From positions 134,244,750 to 134,308,749 of the forward strand of contig NC_092878.1 of the NCBI RefSeq assembly GCF_028372415.1: a DNA stretch of 64,000 nucleotides, given 5' to 3'. Each line of letters begins with the position of its first letter. Within the stretch, counting starts at the first letter, position 1. The translations under genes and the position numbers were made by a program. This document shows, in pieces, positions 23,846 to 36,500 of this stretch. Source of the stretch: Notamacropus eugenii (taxonomy: Eukaryota > Chordata > Mammalia > Diprotodontia > Macropodidae). The notes under the pieces are model-generated. The model saw only the letters and a program-made list of their open reading frames with translations. It was not told where the DNA came from and made no database searches.

Positions 23846-25090
23846 ACCTAGAGTGATAAATAAGAAAGAAAATGTCAAAATAGTCATGTTCTCCATTAAG
23901 AAGAAATAGTGAAACCTTTTCTAAAGTAAAAATTATTTTGCTTTTAATGATTAGATATAGAAATAATAAAACTAAAATTAAATATATTATTAAAAATGTA
24001 GAAGGCAGTATAGCAAAGGAAAATGAGATTTTATATCTATTATTGTGCATCATACATTTTGCCTTTATAATCAATAATATATCGTAGCATTATATTGCAT
24101 ATATATTCATATGTTAGCATATGTGTGTAGATACACACCCACACATTCATTCTAATTTATAGGTTACCTTAAAGTAACTTTAAGGCACATTGCTAAAAAT
24201 GGAAAATTAGCATCCAGTTACTAAATTAAAAACTAGCAAATTTTAAGTGTTAGCTAGTGGTTTATGCCTATGTTCGTGCTGCATGGTCCTGTAATGAGAA
24301 GGTGTTGGGGACTGGGTTTGGGGCTGTCAGGACAAAGATACAGCAATTTAAATAATTATAAAATAGTTGACATTTTCATAGTATCTTAATGTTTATAATC
24401 ATACATTAGCTTAATTGATATTCCCAATAGCATTGTTATATGGAAATGACAGTAAAAAATTTAAAAAAATGGAAGACCACAGCATTAGAGATAAAATTTT
24501 CTACACTATACACATTAAAGTTAAGGGAAAGCAAATAGCATCTTAGCAAACTGTTAATAACATGTTGTCTATGAATGACATTTAGATTTCTGGATTGTGA
24601 CAGAATGGCAAACTCTTGGGTGGGGATGAATTGACCTAAAAAGAAAACTGATGTCGGTTATCTAACAAATCTAATAAAATAACATTTAAACAAACAAATA
24701 AAAACAGTAAGGGAGTAAAAAACAGAACAAAACAAAAAGAAACATAACAAACTTCCGTGTGTACTATCATTCTAGATATCAAAGAGAGTAGTTTTAATGG
24801 AAGAAGGAGAGCCATAGAGCCACTCAAAAATACAAAGATACTAAAACTCCAATAAAGGAGAGAATAGTAATTCCTAAGACACCAAAAATGTATGGACAAA
24901 TGGCCAAGGTGGATGTGCCAAGAAAGATTCACTAAGTTTCTTAAAAGGAAGAGAAAAATTTTATCTTATAGTATTTAAAGGAAACATATACATAACTGGA
25001 ATACAATTTTAAAATATAGTATAGAAAAAAGGTGGGTTTGTGGGTAAAAAATAAAGTGAGGAAATCCAAGGACCAGAGGAAGGATGGAAA
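23846..25090. other. unassigned AT-rich sequence
   Basis: About 1.2 kb. Open stretches on the minus strand (23799-24074 and 24636-24932) are hydrophobic by composition only (Leu/Ile/Phe from AT-rich DNA) and match no family I know. No SINE core or LINE motif was recognised. Confidence 0.35.
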
Positions 25091-25099
25091 GCAATTGAG

Positions 25100-27040
25100 T
25101 GAAAACCAAAGGGTGGACAAAATTAATCATTTTATCATCTGAATATTTTATAATGAATCTTAGACAAGATGATATAGAAGAGAATTTGTGGGAAGTTGCA
25201 CATAAGCCATGAAGAAAAGAAGTAGGGTAGTAGTCATAGGAGACTTCAATAATCCAGATATTGACTGGAATTCTCAGTTTTCTAAAAACAGAATAGCTAA
25301 TTGCTTCTTGAATTCCCTTAATAGTGACTTCAGTCTAAACTTAGAAGAACCCCCCCCTCCAAAAAAAAAAAAGATGGGGGGGATTTTATATTAGATAGTA
25401 TTCTTATTAAGTAGAAGCAATTCATTGCTGGGGTACAAATGATAGAAACCTGGGGGAGAAATGAAGGCTTCCATTTAGAATCTGTGATACAGTAAGGGAG
25501 GAAAACTGGTTATAATTAGACAACTACTTAATTTAAGAACATATTTCAAAAAGTTGCTATAAAGAATATGTAGGATCTTATGGACTAAAATTCAACTGAA
25601 TATAAGATGTTCAAGAATGAAATTCTGAAGATACAAAGATTAAAAATTCCTGAAGCAAAAAGGCAAAGTTAGTTGACTTTGGACTTTAAAGGACAGAATA
25701 AAAATTACTAACAGGGAGTTGAAGCCTAAGATCAGCAAGACATGGTAATATAGGTGCTTTTGATGGAATTCAGATTATCTGAATCACATGAATGCCTTTG
25801 GGTAATAAAAGACAGCACCCAGTCCTGATTCTGATGATTTCTCACTGAAATAGGAAGTTATATGAAATAATGAAATTGTGTGTTTATCCACTGAATATTT
25901 AATGAATTGTCAGATGTAATTATCAAACCACAATAAAAGATATCTAAAATATTGTGGATAATGGGAAGAGTAAATTCTACAGCACTGGAGAAAGTCAAAC
26001 TGTGTCAAGATTTTCAAAATAGTAAAGAGAACAGAATCTGAATACTGTAGCTTACTGTTATTTGCTTGAATTCCTGGAAAATTTTTAGAATGTATCCTTA
26101 AAGTGATGGTCAGTGATAATCCAGAAAAATTAAGCAATAATCACCAAGGGCCACATCTTTCAGCCCAAAGCAAATAATTCCCATGTTAACTTAAATTGGC
26201 ATTTCAGGAGAAGGTCATAAATACATGTTATCTAGATTTTACCAAATATTTTGATAAGGTGTCTTATGATGTTATTGAGGAAATATTTGATTGTTAATTG
26301 TGGCTTGCATGATAGATAATGCAACTAAAGAGATTTAGAATTAATTAGGTGACTAGGTTCATTATGGGGGTTAATGGTTTGGTGTCAAGTTGAAAGGAGA
26401 TCTCTAGTGAAGCCCCCAGGGATCTGTGTTTGACTTAACGCTGTTTAAATATTTGTCAGGCAAATAAATTAAAAAATGGGTTGTTTGTCAAATATGCACA
26501 TGACACAAACATGGGAGGTATAGCTAATACGTTGGTTGACAGCATGAATATCCAAAAAGAACATGATGTACTGGACTATTGGCTTGAATATAATAAGATG
26601 TAATTCTATGAAGATAAATATAAAATTTTCCCTAAGTTTGAAAAAACATCACCTTCAGGAAGAGTTTATCTTAAGATCTAGAGACTTTCCCATCCTACAA
26701 GCTTAATATGACTCAACTGAGTATTATAGAAGCCAGAAAAGTTAATGACCTCTTGCTGTAATTCAGAAGTGTTTACATTAATGGAGAAGGGATAACCTTC
26801 CTGCTATAATTGTCCCTGTTCAGACAGACTTCATCTTGTGTATTGTATAAATTCTGGTTATCATAGTTTAGGAAATATATGAATGAGCAACAAAGCATCC
26901 AGAAAACGTTAACCAGGAAAATAAAGGATCTTGAATCTATGCCAGGTGATGATCATTGGAAGGAACTGAGTTTGTTTTGCCCAAAAAAAGCAAATCCAGA
27001 GAAGGACATAAACTAAACTGTAGCAAATATCTAGAACAAA
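25100..27040 (+). mobile_element. L3/CR1-type LINE fossil, plus strand
   Basis: Translation near 25227 gives 'VVVIGDFNNPDIDW', the core of the apurinic-type endonuclease of CR1/L3 LINEs. Near 26220 'YLDFTKYFDKVSYD' corresponds to the reverse transcriptase motif usually read as LDFSKAFDKV. Near 26490 'KYAHDTNMGG' corresponds to the catalytic YADD box with the first Asp replaced by His. From 26880 to 26960 the sequence resembles the L3 C-terminal region (cf. 'gtccagagaagggcaaccag'). Many stops and frameshifts separate these islands, so the element is inactive. It is the longest L3-type copy in the window, with further 3' pieces at 42775 and 55275. Confidence 0.7.
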
Positions 27041-27239
27041 CTAGATAATCAAGAACCAAAATCTAATAGTAACCCACTGTATGATAAACCCAAGAACATA
27101 TTGGTTCATTGAAAATTTTCTTTATGTATTTTTAAATAAGAATTGCTCATAAAGCTTAAAGAGAGTTTTGGGCTCAGTTAAGTATTAGATCAACACAATA
27201 ATATATATTAAAATATATTCCAAATGAATGTAACATTGT

Positions 27240-28215
27240 CAAATTCTGAGGGAAAAATAGAAGATCCTGAGGAGTCACTTTTCAGAATTTTCAGAAATTT
27301 CACAAAATTTCATAAATTTTGTTAGTGTGAAAAGTTTTAATTAAAGATGGAATTCTAAAGATCATGGAAGACAAAACAGACAATTACTGTTATGTAAAAT
27401 TGGAATACTTTTGAAAAGAATAAAATAAAACAAGATAGAGTAAGAAAAGAAAAAACTGGAGAAAATATTTCCATGAATCATAATTGACAAAATTCTACTA
27501 ATCAAATTTGATGTGCAAGGAAACTACCACTAATATATTATACCAAAGACTATTTTACAATATGTAAAGGTTCATACAACATGAGCACATGTTGGTCAAA
27601 ATATTGAAAAAATACTAAAATCATTCAAAAAAGTCTAAAATTTCTCATAAAAAGAGAATAATAATTAAAGCAATTCCAAAGTTTTAGCTCACACTCTGAA
27701 AAGAAATTAAAAAAAAGAAACAAACAGAAATAATATTCAATGGGACTACAAAGTAGACAAGGACATGAATGCTATTAATGGAACTGTGGATTTGTTCAAC
27801 TATACTGGACATCAATTTCTATTTATGCAAGAAATGTTACTAAACTCCTCCCAGTGATCCCACTATAAGGAACTTATCCCAGGAAAAATCAAAGATACAA
27901 ACAAAAGTTCAACAGCCATTCTTTTTCTAATATCATAGAATCAGAAACAAAATAATGGGTGCCCACCAACTGCAAAACAACTGAAAAACTGTGATATGAA
28001 TGCAATGGGATATTGGTTTATAATAAAAAATCATGACTATAGGGTATTCATAGATACATAGGAAAAGGTTCAGAGTGAAGTAAATAGAAGCAAAGGAACA
28101 ATATGCACAAATATCAAAAGAATATAGCTTAAAGGATCATTGAAAGGAAACCAGACTCTCCAAAAGTGGGAGAGAAAATGATGATTGTAGACACAGATGA
28201 CAAAACAGAAGGAAA
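27240..28215 (+). mobile_element. old L1 3' end, plus strand
   Basis: 'agtgatcccactataaggaa', 'cttatcccaggaaaaatcaa', 'atagaatcagaaacaaaata' and 'atgggtgcccaccaactgca' match the conserved order of the L1 ORF2 C-terminal coding region in mammals. It is strongly diverged and several deletions are likely. Confidence 0.6.
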
Positions 28216-28234
28216 TAGGGGCTATTAATAATTC

Positions 28235-28395
28235 AGGATGTGTGTGAATATATCTATATCTATCTATGCAAACATATATGTACATATATACACTTATGTT
28301 TATATATGCATACACACGTGTATACATATGTACGCATGCATATTGAGTACATACATGTATACTTATATAGATATATACATATACGTACATGTGTG
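28235..28395. repeat. (TATC/TATG/CATA)n microsatellite
   Basis: About 160 bp of impure tetranucleotide repeats. The Tyr/Ile/Cys/His-rich translations from it are artefacts. Confidence 0.9.
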
Positions 28396-29639
28396 TATCT
28401 TAAGTGTGACAATAATCCAATTTGTGCTTTAAGATATAATGCAAGTTTTTCTCCAATAATAGTGAAAGTTGCCGCCTTTAAAATAAATTAAAAGCATTGT
28501 TCCAGAGCTGTTTGCAATTAATGTCAATGCCATTATCCACACTCAGGCTAGCTCACTAAATGAGGCAGTACAAATACCCTATAAACATCAAACTGTGTTC
28601 GAAAAGCATGGTATATTTGATTACTGATTACATAATTATTAAAGGAATAGTCTGAACCAAAATAATTAAGGAAAGGATGCATTTTAAAAATTATAAACAA
28701 AAAGTTAAGAAAAATGAAAATGACTTCATTCTGAAATATAATTGAAATCAGAATGGTGTTGTACAAAGTTGTGCCTATAATTCACTGGTTTCATCTTAAA
28801 AGATATGACCTTATCAAGCTAAATTTTGTTTTGTTTTTATTTTTCATTTAAATTATTTAAGCTTTCAACATTCATTTCCACAAAATTTTGGGTTCCAAAT
28901 TTTCTCCCCATTTCTCCCCTCCCCCTACTCCAAAACGTCAAGCATTCTAATTACCTCTATCACCAATCTGTCCGCCCTTCTTACATCCCTCCCTTCCCTT
29001 ATCCCCATCGTCTATTTTGTCCTGTAGGGCAAGATAAACTTCTATACCCCATTACCTGTATTTCTTATTTCCTAGTTGCAAGAACAATACTCAACAGTTG
29101 TTCCTGAAACTTTGAGTTCCAACTTCTCTTCATCCCTCCCTCCCCACCCATTGCCTTTGGGAAGGAAAGCAATTCAATATGGGTCATATCTGTGTAGTTT
29201 TGCATATGTCTTCCCTAATAGTCATGTTGTGCAAGACTACCTATATTTTCTTCCATTCTATCCTGCCCCCCATTTCTTCTATTCTCTCTTTTGATCCTAT
29301 CCCTCCCCAAGAGTGTTGACTTCTAATTGCTCCCTCCTCCCACTGCCCTCCCTCCCACCCTGCTTATCCCTTTCTCCACTACTTTCTTGTATTGTAAGAT
29401 AGGTTTTCATACCAAAATGAGTGTGCATTTTATTCCTTCCTTTAGTCGGATGTGATGAGAGTAAGCTTCATGTTTTTTTTTCTCTCACTTCCCCCCTTTT
29501 TCCCTCCACTGAAAAGTCTTTTGCCTGCCTCTTTTATGAAAGAAATTTGCCCCATTCCATTTCTCTCTTTCTCCTCCCAATGTCTCTCTCACTGCTTAAT
29601 TTCATGATTTTAAGATATGATCCCATCCTATTCAATTCA

Positions 29640-29695
29640 CCCTGTGTTCTCTCTCTCTCTCTCTGTCTCTCTCTCTCTGTCTCTCTCTGTCTCTG

Positions 29696-29778
<83 letters not shown>

Positions 29779-29812
29779 GTGTGTGTGTGTGAGTGTGTGT
29801 GTGTGTGTGTAA
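29640..29812. repeat. (TCTC/TCTG)n and (TG)n compound microsatellite
   Basis: About 170 bp inside the HAL1-like 3'UTR. The Ser/Leu and Arg/Glu-rich frames crossing it are artefacts. Confidence 0.95.
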
Positions 29813-29923
29813 TCCCACCAATTACCCAGATACTGAAAAAAGTTTTGAGAGTTACAAATATTGTATTTCCATGTAAGAATGTAAATAGTTCAACTTTAAT
29901 AAGTCTCTTATGATTTCTTTTTG

Positions 29924-31045
29924 CTATTTTACCTTTTCATGCTTCTCTTGATTCTTTGTTTGAAAGTCAAATTTTCTTTTCAGCTCTGGTCTTTTCCTCA
30001 AGAATGCTTGAAAGTCCTCTATTTCATTGAAAGACCAATTTTTCCCCTGAAGTATTATACTCAGTTTTGCTGGGTAAGTGATTCTTGGTTTTAGTCCTAG
30101 TTCCTTTGACTTCTGGAACATCCTATTCCATGCCCTTTGATCCCTTAATGTAGAAGCTGCTAGATCTTGTGTTATCCTGATTGTATTTCCACAATACTTG
30201 AATTGTTTCTTTCTAGCTGCTTGCAATATTTTCTCCTTGACCTGGGAACTCTGGAATTTGGCCACAACGTTCCTAAGAGTTTCTCTTTTTGGATCTCTTT
30301 CAGGAGGTGATGGGTGGATTGTTTCAATATTTATTTTGCCCTCTGGTTCTATAACATCAGGGCAGTTTTCCTTGATAATTTCATGAAAGATGATGTCTAG
30401 GCTCTTTTTTGATCATGGCTTTCAGGTAGTCCCATAATTTTTAAATTGTCTCTCCTGGATCTATTTTCCAGGTCAGTTATTTTTTCCAATGAGATATTTC
30501 ACATTATCTTCCATTTTTTCATTCTTTTGGTTTTGTTTTGTGATTTCTTGGTTTCTCATAAAGTCATTAGCCTCCATCTGTTCCATTCTAATTTTGATAG
30601 AATTGTTTTCTTCTGTGAGGTTTTGAAACTTTTTTCATTTGGCTAATTCTGCTTTTTAATGCATTCTTCTCTGCATTGTCTTTTTGAACCTCTTTTGCCA
30701 GTTGAGTTAGCCTATTTTTCAAGGTGTTATTTTCTTCAGCATGTTTTGGGTCTCCTTTAGCAAGGTGTTGACCTACTTTTCATGCTTTTCTTGCATCTCT
30801 TTCATTTCTCTTCTCAGTTTTTTCTCCACCTCTCTTACTTGATTTTCAAAATCCTTTTTGAGCTCTTCCATGGCCTGAGCCCATTGAATGTTTATTTTGG
30901 ATGTTTGAGATACCAAATCGTTGATTTTTATGTCTTTCCCTGATGGTAAGCATTGCTCTTTCTCCTCTGAAAGGATGGGAGAAGGTATCTGTTCACCAAG
31001 AAAGTAACTTTCTATAGTCTCATTTTTTTCCCCTTTTTTGGCCAT
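29924..31045 (-). pseudogene. L1/HAL1 ORF1 protein, disrupted
   Basis: The frame starts with ATG at 31045 (MAKKGEKNETIESYF). The first 90 residues are charged and Glu/Lys-rich with coiled-coil character (about residues 55-90) until an in-frame TAG at 30775-30773. After several frameshifts the same frame is open again from 30265 to the natural TAG at 29926-29924. That part carries the conserved C-terminal core of ORF1p: 'KEKILQAARKKQ', 'ITQDLAASTLRDQRAWN' and 'PRITYPAKLSIILQGKNW'. ORF1p is a trimeric RNA-binding chaperone packaging its own RNA. The span (374 codons) is close to the roughly 340 residues of ORF1p in other mammals. It is broken and non-functional. Confidence 0.85.
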
Positions 31046-31842
31046 TTTCCCAACCAGTTACTTGACTTTTGGGTCCTTTGTCAATAGTAGAGTATACTCT
31101 GGGAACGTGTAAGATCTCAGTTCCTCCAAGGTGGCACAATCAAATATGTACTAGTCTGGGTGTAGGAAGGGATTTTTGTGTCCAGAATCTTAGCAGTTTC
31201 CTCTCCACAGGCACCTGGCGTCCAGTTCTGTGAAGCCAGCACTGGGGGCTGAATTTCAGATAAGCTATGGGGGCAGGGCTGCCATTCAGTGTGAAATAAA
31301 GAGCAGCTCCCTCAGGGCCTCTACACAGGGCTGAGGTAATATTCAGCTCGTCAGTGCCCCCAGGGGTTTTTAAGATCCAACAATGAACGTGGGTGGCTGT
31401 ATAGGCTGCTGTGGGAACTTCTGCCACCTGCCCAATGTGGCCTCTGTGGCCGCTGCCTAAGACCGGAGCTATGGGAAGTCTCTTCTCCCTTCCTGGCCAG
31501 CTGAAAAAACCCTATCACTGACCTTTGGTGCCTGTGAGTTGAGGGATCTGTAAATCCGCTGCTACTGGCACTGGGGATTCCACGACTGGAGATTCCTCCC
31601 CCGAGGTGTCCTCCTCCCACAGCCATGCCACATGGTCAAGGCTGGGCTGGACTCTGCTCAGCGCTTGGTGCAACAGATGTTTCCCATGGGCCTTTCAGCT
31701 CACCCTGGGCTGGAAATCTCATCCACTCTGTTGTTCTCCACTTCTGCTGCTCCACAATTTGTTGAGAGTCCCTCTCTACCAGTATTTTATGGACTGTGTG
31801 GGAAGAGCCTGCCTTTGTGTGTCTTTCTACTCCGCCATCTTC
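31046..31842 (-). promoter_or_regulatory. HAL1/L1-like 5'UTR (internal promoter region)
   Basis: About 800 bp upstream of ORF1, clearly richer in G+C and CpG than its surroundings, starting with 'aagatggcgg' as L1 5'UTRs of many mammals do. L1 5'UTRs carry an internal Pol II promoter; that this copy retains activity is not shown. It contains overlapping open stretches on both strands (for example 31427-31140 and 31626-31351 minus, 31606-31860 plus), for which I have no evidence of translation. Confidence 0.6.
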
Positions 31843-32069
31843 TGTTTTTATTTTTACTGAACCTGTGGTATCATTGTTAGAGGAAACTTTCTACCAATGT
31901 AAATTTGCAGGAGCTCTGTCCAATTTACATACAATTTTAGTGATTGTCTGAGACCCATGCAGCTGGTATGAGTCAGAGTTTGAACTTGACCTCCTGACTT
32001 GCTGACTCCAAGTTGAGCTGTCTAAAATCCATCTGTCTGCTGATACTTCTCAAATATATCTCTCCTAAC

Positions 32070-32450
32070 CAAACTTTGTGCTGACTTCCAGTCTTTTCTC
32101 TCCAACTGCATTTCAGACACCTTGAACTAGACATCCAGGAGACACTTAAAGCTCAATATATACAAAGCAGAACTCATTATTTTTGTCCTATACCTTCTTC
32201 TCTCTTCCTACCTTCTGTATTACTGCAGAGAGCAACACCGTCCTCCCAGTCCCTCAGGCTTGTAATCTAGGAACCATCATGTATTGCTCACCATCTCCCA
32301 TCTCCCATCTCCCATATCCAATCTATTGCCAAGACTTAATAATTTCACCTTTGCAAAATCTCTTAAATGCATTCCCTTCTCTCCTCTGACACTGCCACCA
32401 CTTTGGATATTTGATCCAGAATTGGTCAATACATTGATTCTCAATAGCTT
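32070..32450 (+). mobile_element. L2 ORF2 fragment, plus strand
   Basis: 'ccaggagacacttaaagctc' and 'aaagcagaactcattatttt' correspond to the L2 protein segment usually read as LNMSKTELIIF. Here one frame gives 'LKLNIYKAELIIF'. 'taggaaccatcatgtattgc' continues the order. The copy is frameshifted and diverged. Confidence 0.65.
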
Positions 32451-32529
32451 ATTCCATCATCTTCTCCTAGGATTTCTATCTCTTTCTTCGAGGATGAGAA
32501 CCTCTGCCCAAAGGCATTATACTTCATAG

Positions 32530-33325
32530 GACTTTGGTTAGGGGAATATCAATTAAGTCCATCCTTAAGGCTCAGAGCCTTATGACAAATGTAGTCCTTT
32601 CAATTAGACAGTCCCTGGTATCAATGTGAAGAATTTTTATTAGCTCAAAACCTCAAGCATTCCATAGAAAACATTGGGTGAGGAAGGAGCAGAAAAAAAA
32701 CAAAGCAACTAATGACCACAGTGTCCCAATTACAACTACATCATGGTGCTAATGAGTCTCATTAGAGTGTGAGATTGCTCTGTGCTATGTTACCAACCAT
32801 ACTCTGACATTTAATTAGCCAACCCTCTCTAAAGAAAATATGAGACCAGTATAGAACCTATTTCTCTGTTAGCAAAGGAACTTAAGTGGAAGGTCTTAGC
32901 AGAGGTAGATCACTAGACTTATTGTTACAAAGAAGGAACAATGCGTTCTATAAACAAAAGGGCAAAATAGATAAGTGTAAAATGACATAATGAATTCACT
33001 CAAGAAGAAAGGATCGATTGAGTAATCATGTCATTCTCCTAAGACTAACATAAACTCATTTTAAAGGAAAATTGCATTTTATTTAACGTTAGTCCTTATC
33101 GTAGATATGTTTATGATTTCAAAGAAAGAATATGCCTGGATGAGTTCTAACCAAGCTGAAAAGAATTAAGCAATGATATGCTGTTGATAGTAAATGTAAA
33201 ACATCTAAAGACCAGGTCACTTAATTCAATTTAACAAACATTACTGATGCATGCAAACACATATCTCATTTTTATCTTTTTTTAATCTCCATAACTATAT
33301 TTTTATCATCTTTATTTAATATTAT
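32530..33325. other. unassigned sequence
   Basis: About 800 bp with no recognised repeat, domain or signal; AT-rich and non-repetitive. Confidence 0.35.
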
Positions 33326-33329
33326 TTTA

Positions 33330-33380
33330 ATCTATCTATCTATCTGTCTATCTATCTATCTATCATCTATCTATCTATCT
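33330..33380. repeat. (TATC)n microsatellite
   Basis: About 12 TCTA/TATC units with one TGTC variant. Confidence 0.97.
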
Positions 33381-33497
33381 GACAGAAATAAAGCTAAAGA
33401 AAACTGGATCCAAGGCAGTTCTCTTCAGTAGTGTTGCCTTTGTCTGTCCTAATCCTAATTCTCCCCATGTGTAGCAGTTCACAGGCACAAAATTCAC

Positions 33498-33541
<44 letters not shown>
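33498..33541. repeat. (CA)n microsatellite
   Basis: About 21 uninterrupted CA units. Confidence 0.98.
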
Positions 33542-33544
<3 letters not shown>

Positions 33545-36500
33545 CCAACGTTGGTTTCCTTGTTGGTTGTTTCTTTGTGGCATAAATATCTGGGAGTGAA
33601 CAACAATCTTCATATCCCACTTTTACAGTTTGCTCACTGGCACTATAATTAGTAGAACATAAGCCTTTTTAAAAAGGACCTTACCAAAATATCCCTCTGG
33701 GGCAATATGAAATAAGTAGTAGTCACTTACACATATTCTACCTAATTTCTTAAGTCTTGTAATTCTTTAAAGTAAAGAAATTCATTTGAAGGGAGTGATT
33801 TTTCTCTCTTCATGCCACTAATCATGGCATCTTTATTTTAGTGATCAAAATTTTTTTGGAGATGCCCAGTATCTTAATTCATTTGCTAATACTGCACCAC
33901 ATTCTATTAAGTGGCACTAATTGCATTGAGAATGGAAATTAATTGAGAAGCTCTTGCTATCTGTGCTTAGTTCCATGAACTTACACATTATCTTCCAAGC
34001 TAATTCCAAGGAAGCAGTAATTTCACACAGAGTCTGCACATTCCATGATCTAATATGAACAAATGTATATGTAATTTGCCCGAGCAATGCTACTGAAATG
34101 ATGCAATTCAATGTAGCCAAAGAACATAAAAATGACAATATAGTTATTTCCCAATTACCCACATTTGCAGGAGAGTGAGTGTTTTAGTGTGAAGTGTAAT
34201 TGATTCCTAATTATTATACTTTTGGAGAAAGGCCACAGTCCATAACTTCATTAAACAGTGATAACACAAATAACTATTCATAAGGAATGAATTAGCATAT
34301 ACTATATGCTTATTTACTTTCTAATCTGTAAATATTTGGGGTTTCGTGCTGTGGGAAGGCACCATTTCAGTGCAACAGGGCATCTTAATGCCCACTGGTG
34401 AACTCAGAAATTGCCGGATGATTTTATTTGGGAAGATATGTGTTTCTTGTCTGTACTGGAGCCAAGAAATATCTAGGATAGTGTTGGGACACTGCATGAC
34501 AAACTACACAGTAACTAAGGAGAAGGTCTATGAGCTGATGAAACCTGAAGGACACATTAGTAAGTAGTATAATCTATTATTATTCAACATATTTGGACAC
34601 TTCATGTACTTTGGAGGGGATAGGGCTGGAGGTGGTTATGGAAGAGGAAAAGAAAAGACTTCTTTTAAAAGTACTTTTATGATATGCTATATTTGTTCTT
34701 ATTTTTTATTCTTTATTTTTGATGTGTATGAATTTTGAGTTTTGCCCTCACAAGTTATTGGTATGAAGATCCAAAGGCATTTAATTAAAGAATATTTCTT
34801 CACGTCAGTAAGGAGTCACATCTAGTCTGTGAAACCACAATCATGTTTATGTTTTGTGATGATATTCTGTATTAGTTATTTCCACGGCTTTAATTTCTTT
34901 CATGAAAGAAACTATTGATGACATATAGGTGTGAGGTTTCTGTGCAATCTCCAAGTTTTCACCGCCATTCTTTATTGTTGATCCGTCCCAGAAAATACTC
35001 ACTCTTGAATCGAATAAGCAACTGAGTACCAAAATTTGTTTACTCTTTGGAGGATTTTATCATGTTTTAAAAAATATATAATCATCTTTTCTTTCTCTGT
35101 AGTTGATGTTGGTGTAAAATCTGCAATTATTTTCTTATTGATATTTCTGTAAATATTTATCTTCGATATTGCCATACAAGATGACCAAATATATCATGCA
35201 ATGATGAATTTTTCTGCCTTTGAATGGAAAAGAAAACCAGCTCCCACCCAAGTTCTTTATTTGCCTCTGCTAGGGGAACTTGTGAGCAATTGTTTTATTT
35301 ATTTATTCCTCTCATTTGTATTTTGCTTAATGTAAAGCAAGGATGCTAAGGAACATATAATTGTGGTCCTGCAGTATTATGTTCACTAGTCAATGGCAAG
35401 ACAAGTATCTTTAACTTAGAATCTCAGCTGCTAAGTTAATGTTCAGAAACATTCTAAAAGTGGTGAGGCTTTTTGCCTTCCATCTCCTTTTCTGTCACTG
35501 TGACAGTGGAGCAAGTGTGGCTCTCACGCTCCCAAGGAACAATGTCTTCTATCCTTTGTTTAATGAGTTCACATAGTAAAAGAAGTCTTCATCACCATGC
35601 GGTCAGTCTATTGGAGATGACCCTGTCTTTGTGCTTAGAAAAGCTTACCTTAAAGAAAAAGAGAGGTGGGGAAAGTGGGGGAGAGACTGAGTCTGTTGCT
35701 AGGAAGGTATTTGAAAGCTTTGCAAAATGGACAAATTTTCCAAAGTCTAGACTCTATCAGAAGAGTATTAAAGAGTCACCTAAATAAGATGATAGAGCAT
35801 TGGAAAGGAGTTGCTTTCCATATGAAATAAGTACGCTTGAATGATTGAATTGACTCTTCATACAGCCTTGGTTTATAAATCTTCAAATTTTTAAAATAAG
35901 CCAGAGAATATACCTTTTTTGAGATAAAGAGTGTTTTTTTTTCCTCCTAACAGTGATAATTAACTCCAGATCGGCTAGTTACAAGGCAAAACTTCCTGGT
36001 TCTCATATTAAAATCTCTATTAAATGTTCACAGAAAAAGAAAAAAAAATCTGTGTGTATGCAGTTGGTTAATTAACGTAGGCTGAAGTTGAACAAATTTG
36101 CTTCAAAATACTATTTCCAGATTGTGTCTGTCATACCTATGTCCTAAATGAATACATATGTATGTGTATCTACAGGTTTGTCATATCATGCTAATGGGAC
36201 TTTCAGTAATAAGGCATAAAAGAGACGAAAATTCATTGAAAATATGATTTACCCATTCCATTCATCATAATTCTGTGATCCTCTGTTGAGCTATTTACAG
36301 CCTATGATGGGAAGAGTGGACAAATCAATATTTTAACATTGAAATATAGAGAAATAGCTATCATTTAAAAATAGCCTTTGAGTTTCAGATCATCATTTAG
36401 AGAAATGTCCAATTGTTTATATTGTATGGGACTCATAAAACATAGAAATGGGTCTGTGATCTTTGATTTTTTACTTATTTTATTCACTTATAACTGGATC

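Larger units (their letters stand above)
28832..31855 (-). mobile_element. HAL1-like element (L1-derived, ORF1 only), near full length
   Basis: On the minus strand the element begins at 31842 with 'gaagatggcggagtagaaag'. An ~800 bp 5'UTR follows, then an ORF1 relic (31045-29924), then a ~1.08 kb 3'UTR with a CT/GT microsatellite, ending in an L1-like 'aaaatttggaacccaaaatt' stretch and a short A-rich tail near 28845. No endonuclease or reverse transcriptase segment lies between ORF1 and the 3'UTR. The 13-mer 'tgtttttattttt' occurs at both ends (28832-28844 and 31843-31855), fitting a target duplication although it is T-rich. This is the structure of HAL1 ('half-L1') elements, which rely on L1 proteins supplied in trans. 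An L1 that lost ORF2 after insertion is the alternative. Confidence 0.75.

Noticed and set aside
29421..29913. Ser/Leu-rich and Arg/Glu-rich frames of 95-123 codons
   Set aside because: They cross the CT/GT microsatellite in the HAL1-like 3'UTR and have no domain.
30773..31045. ORF1 N-terminus as an intact small host gene
   Set aside because: The ATG context, coiled-coil composition and position after an L1-type 5'UTR fit HAL1/L1 ORF1, and the same frame resumes at the ORF1 C-terminal domain.
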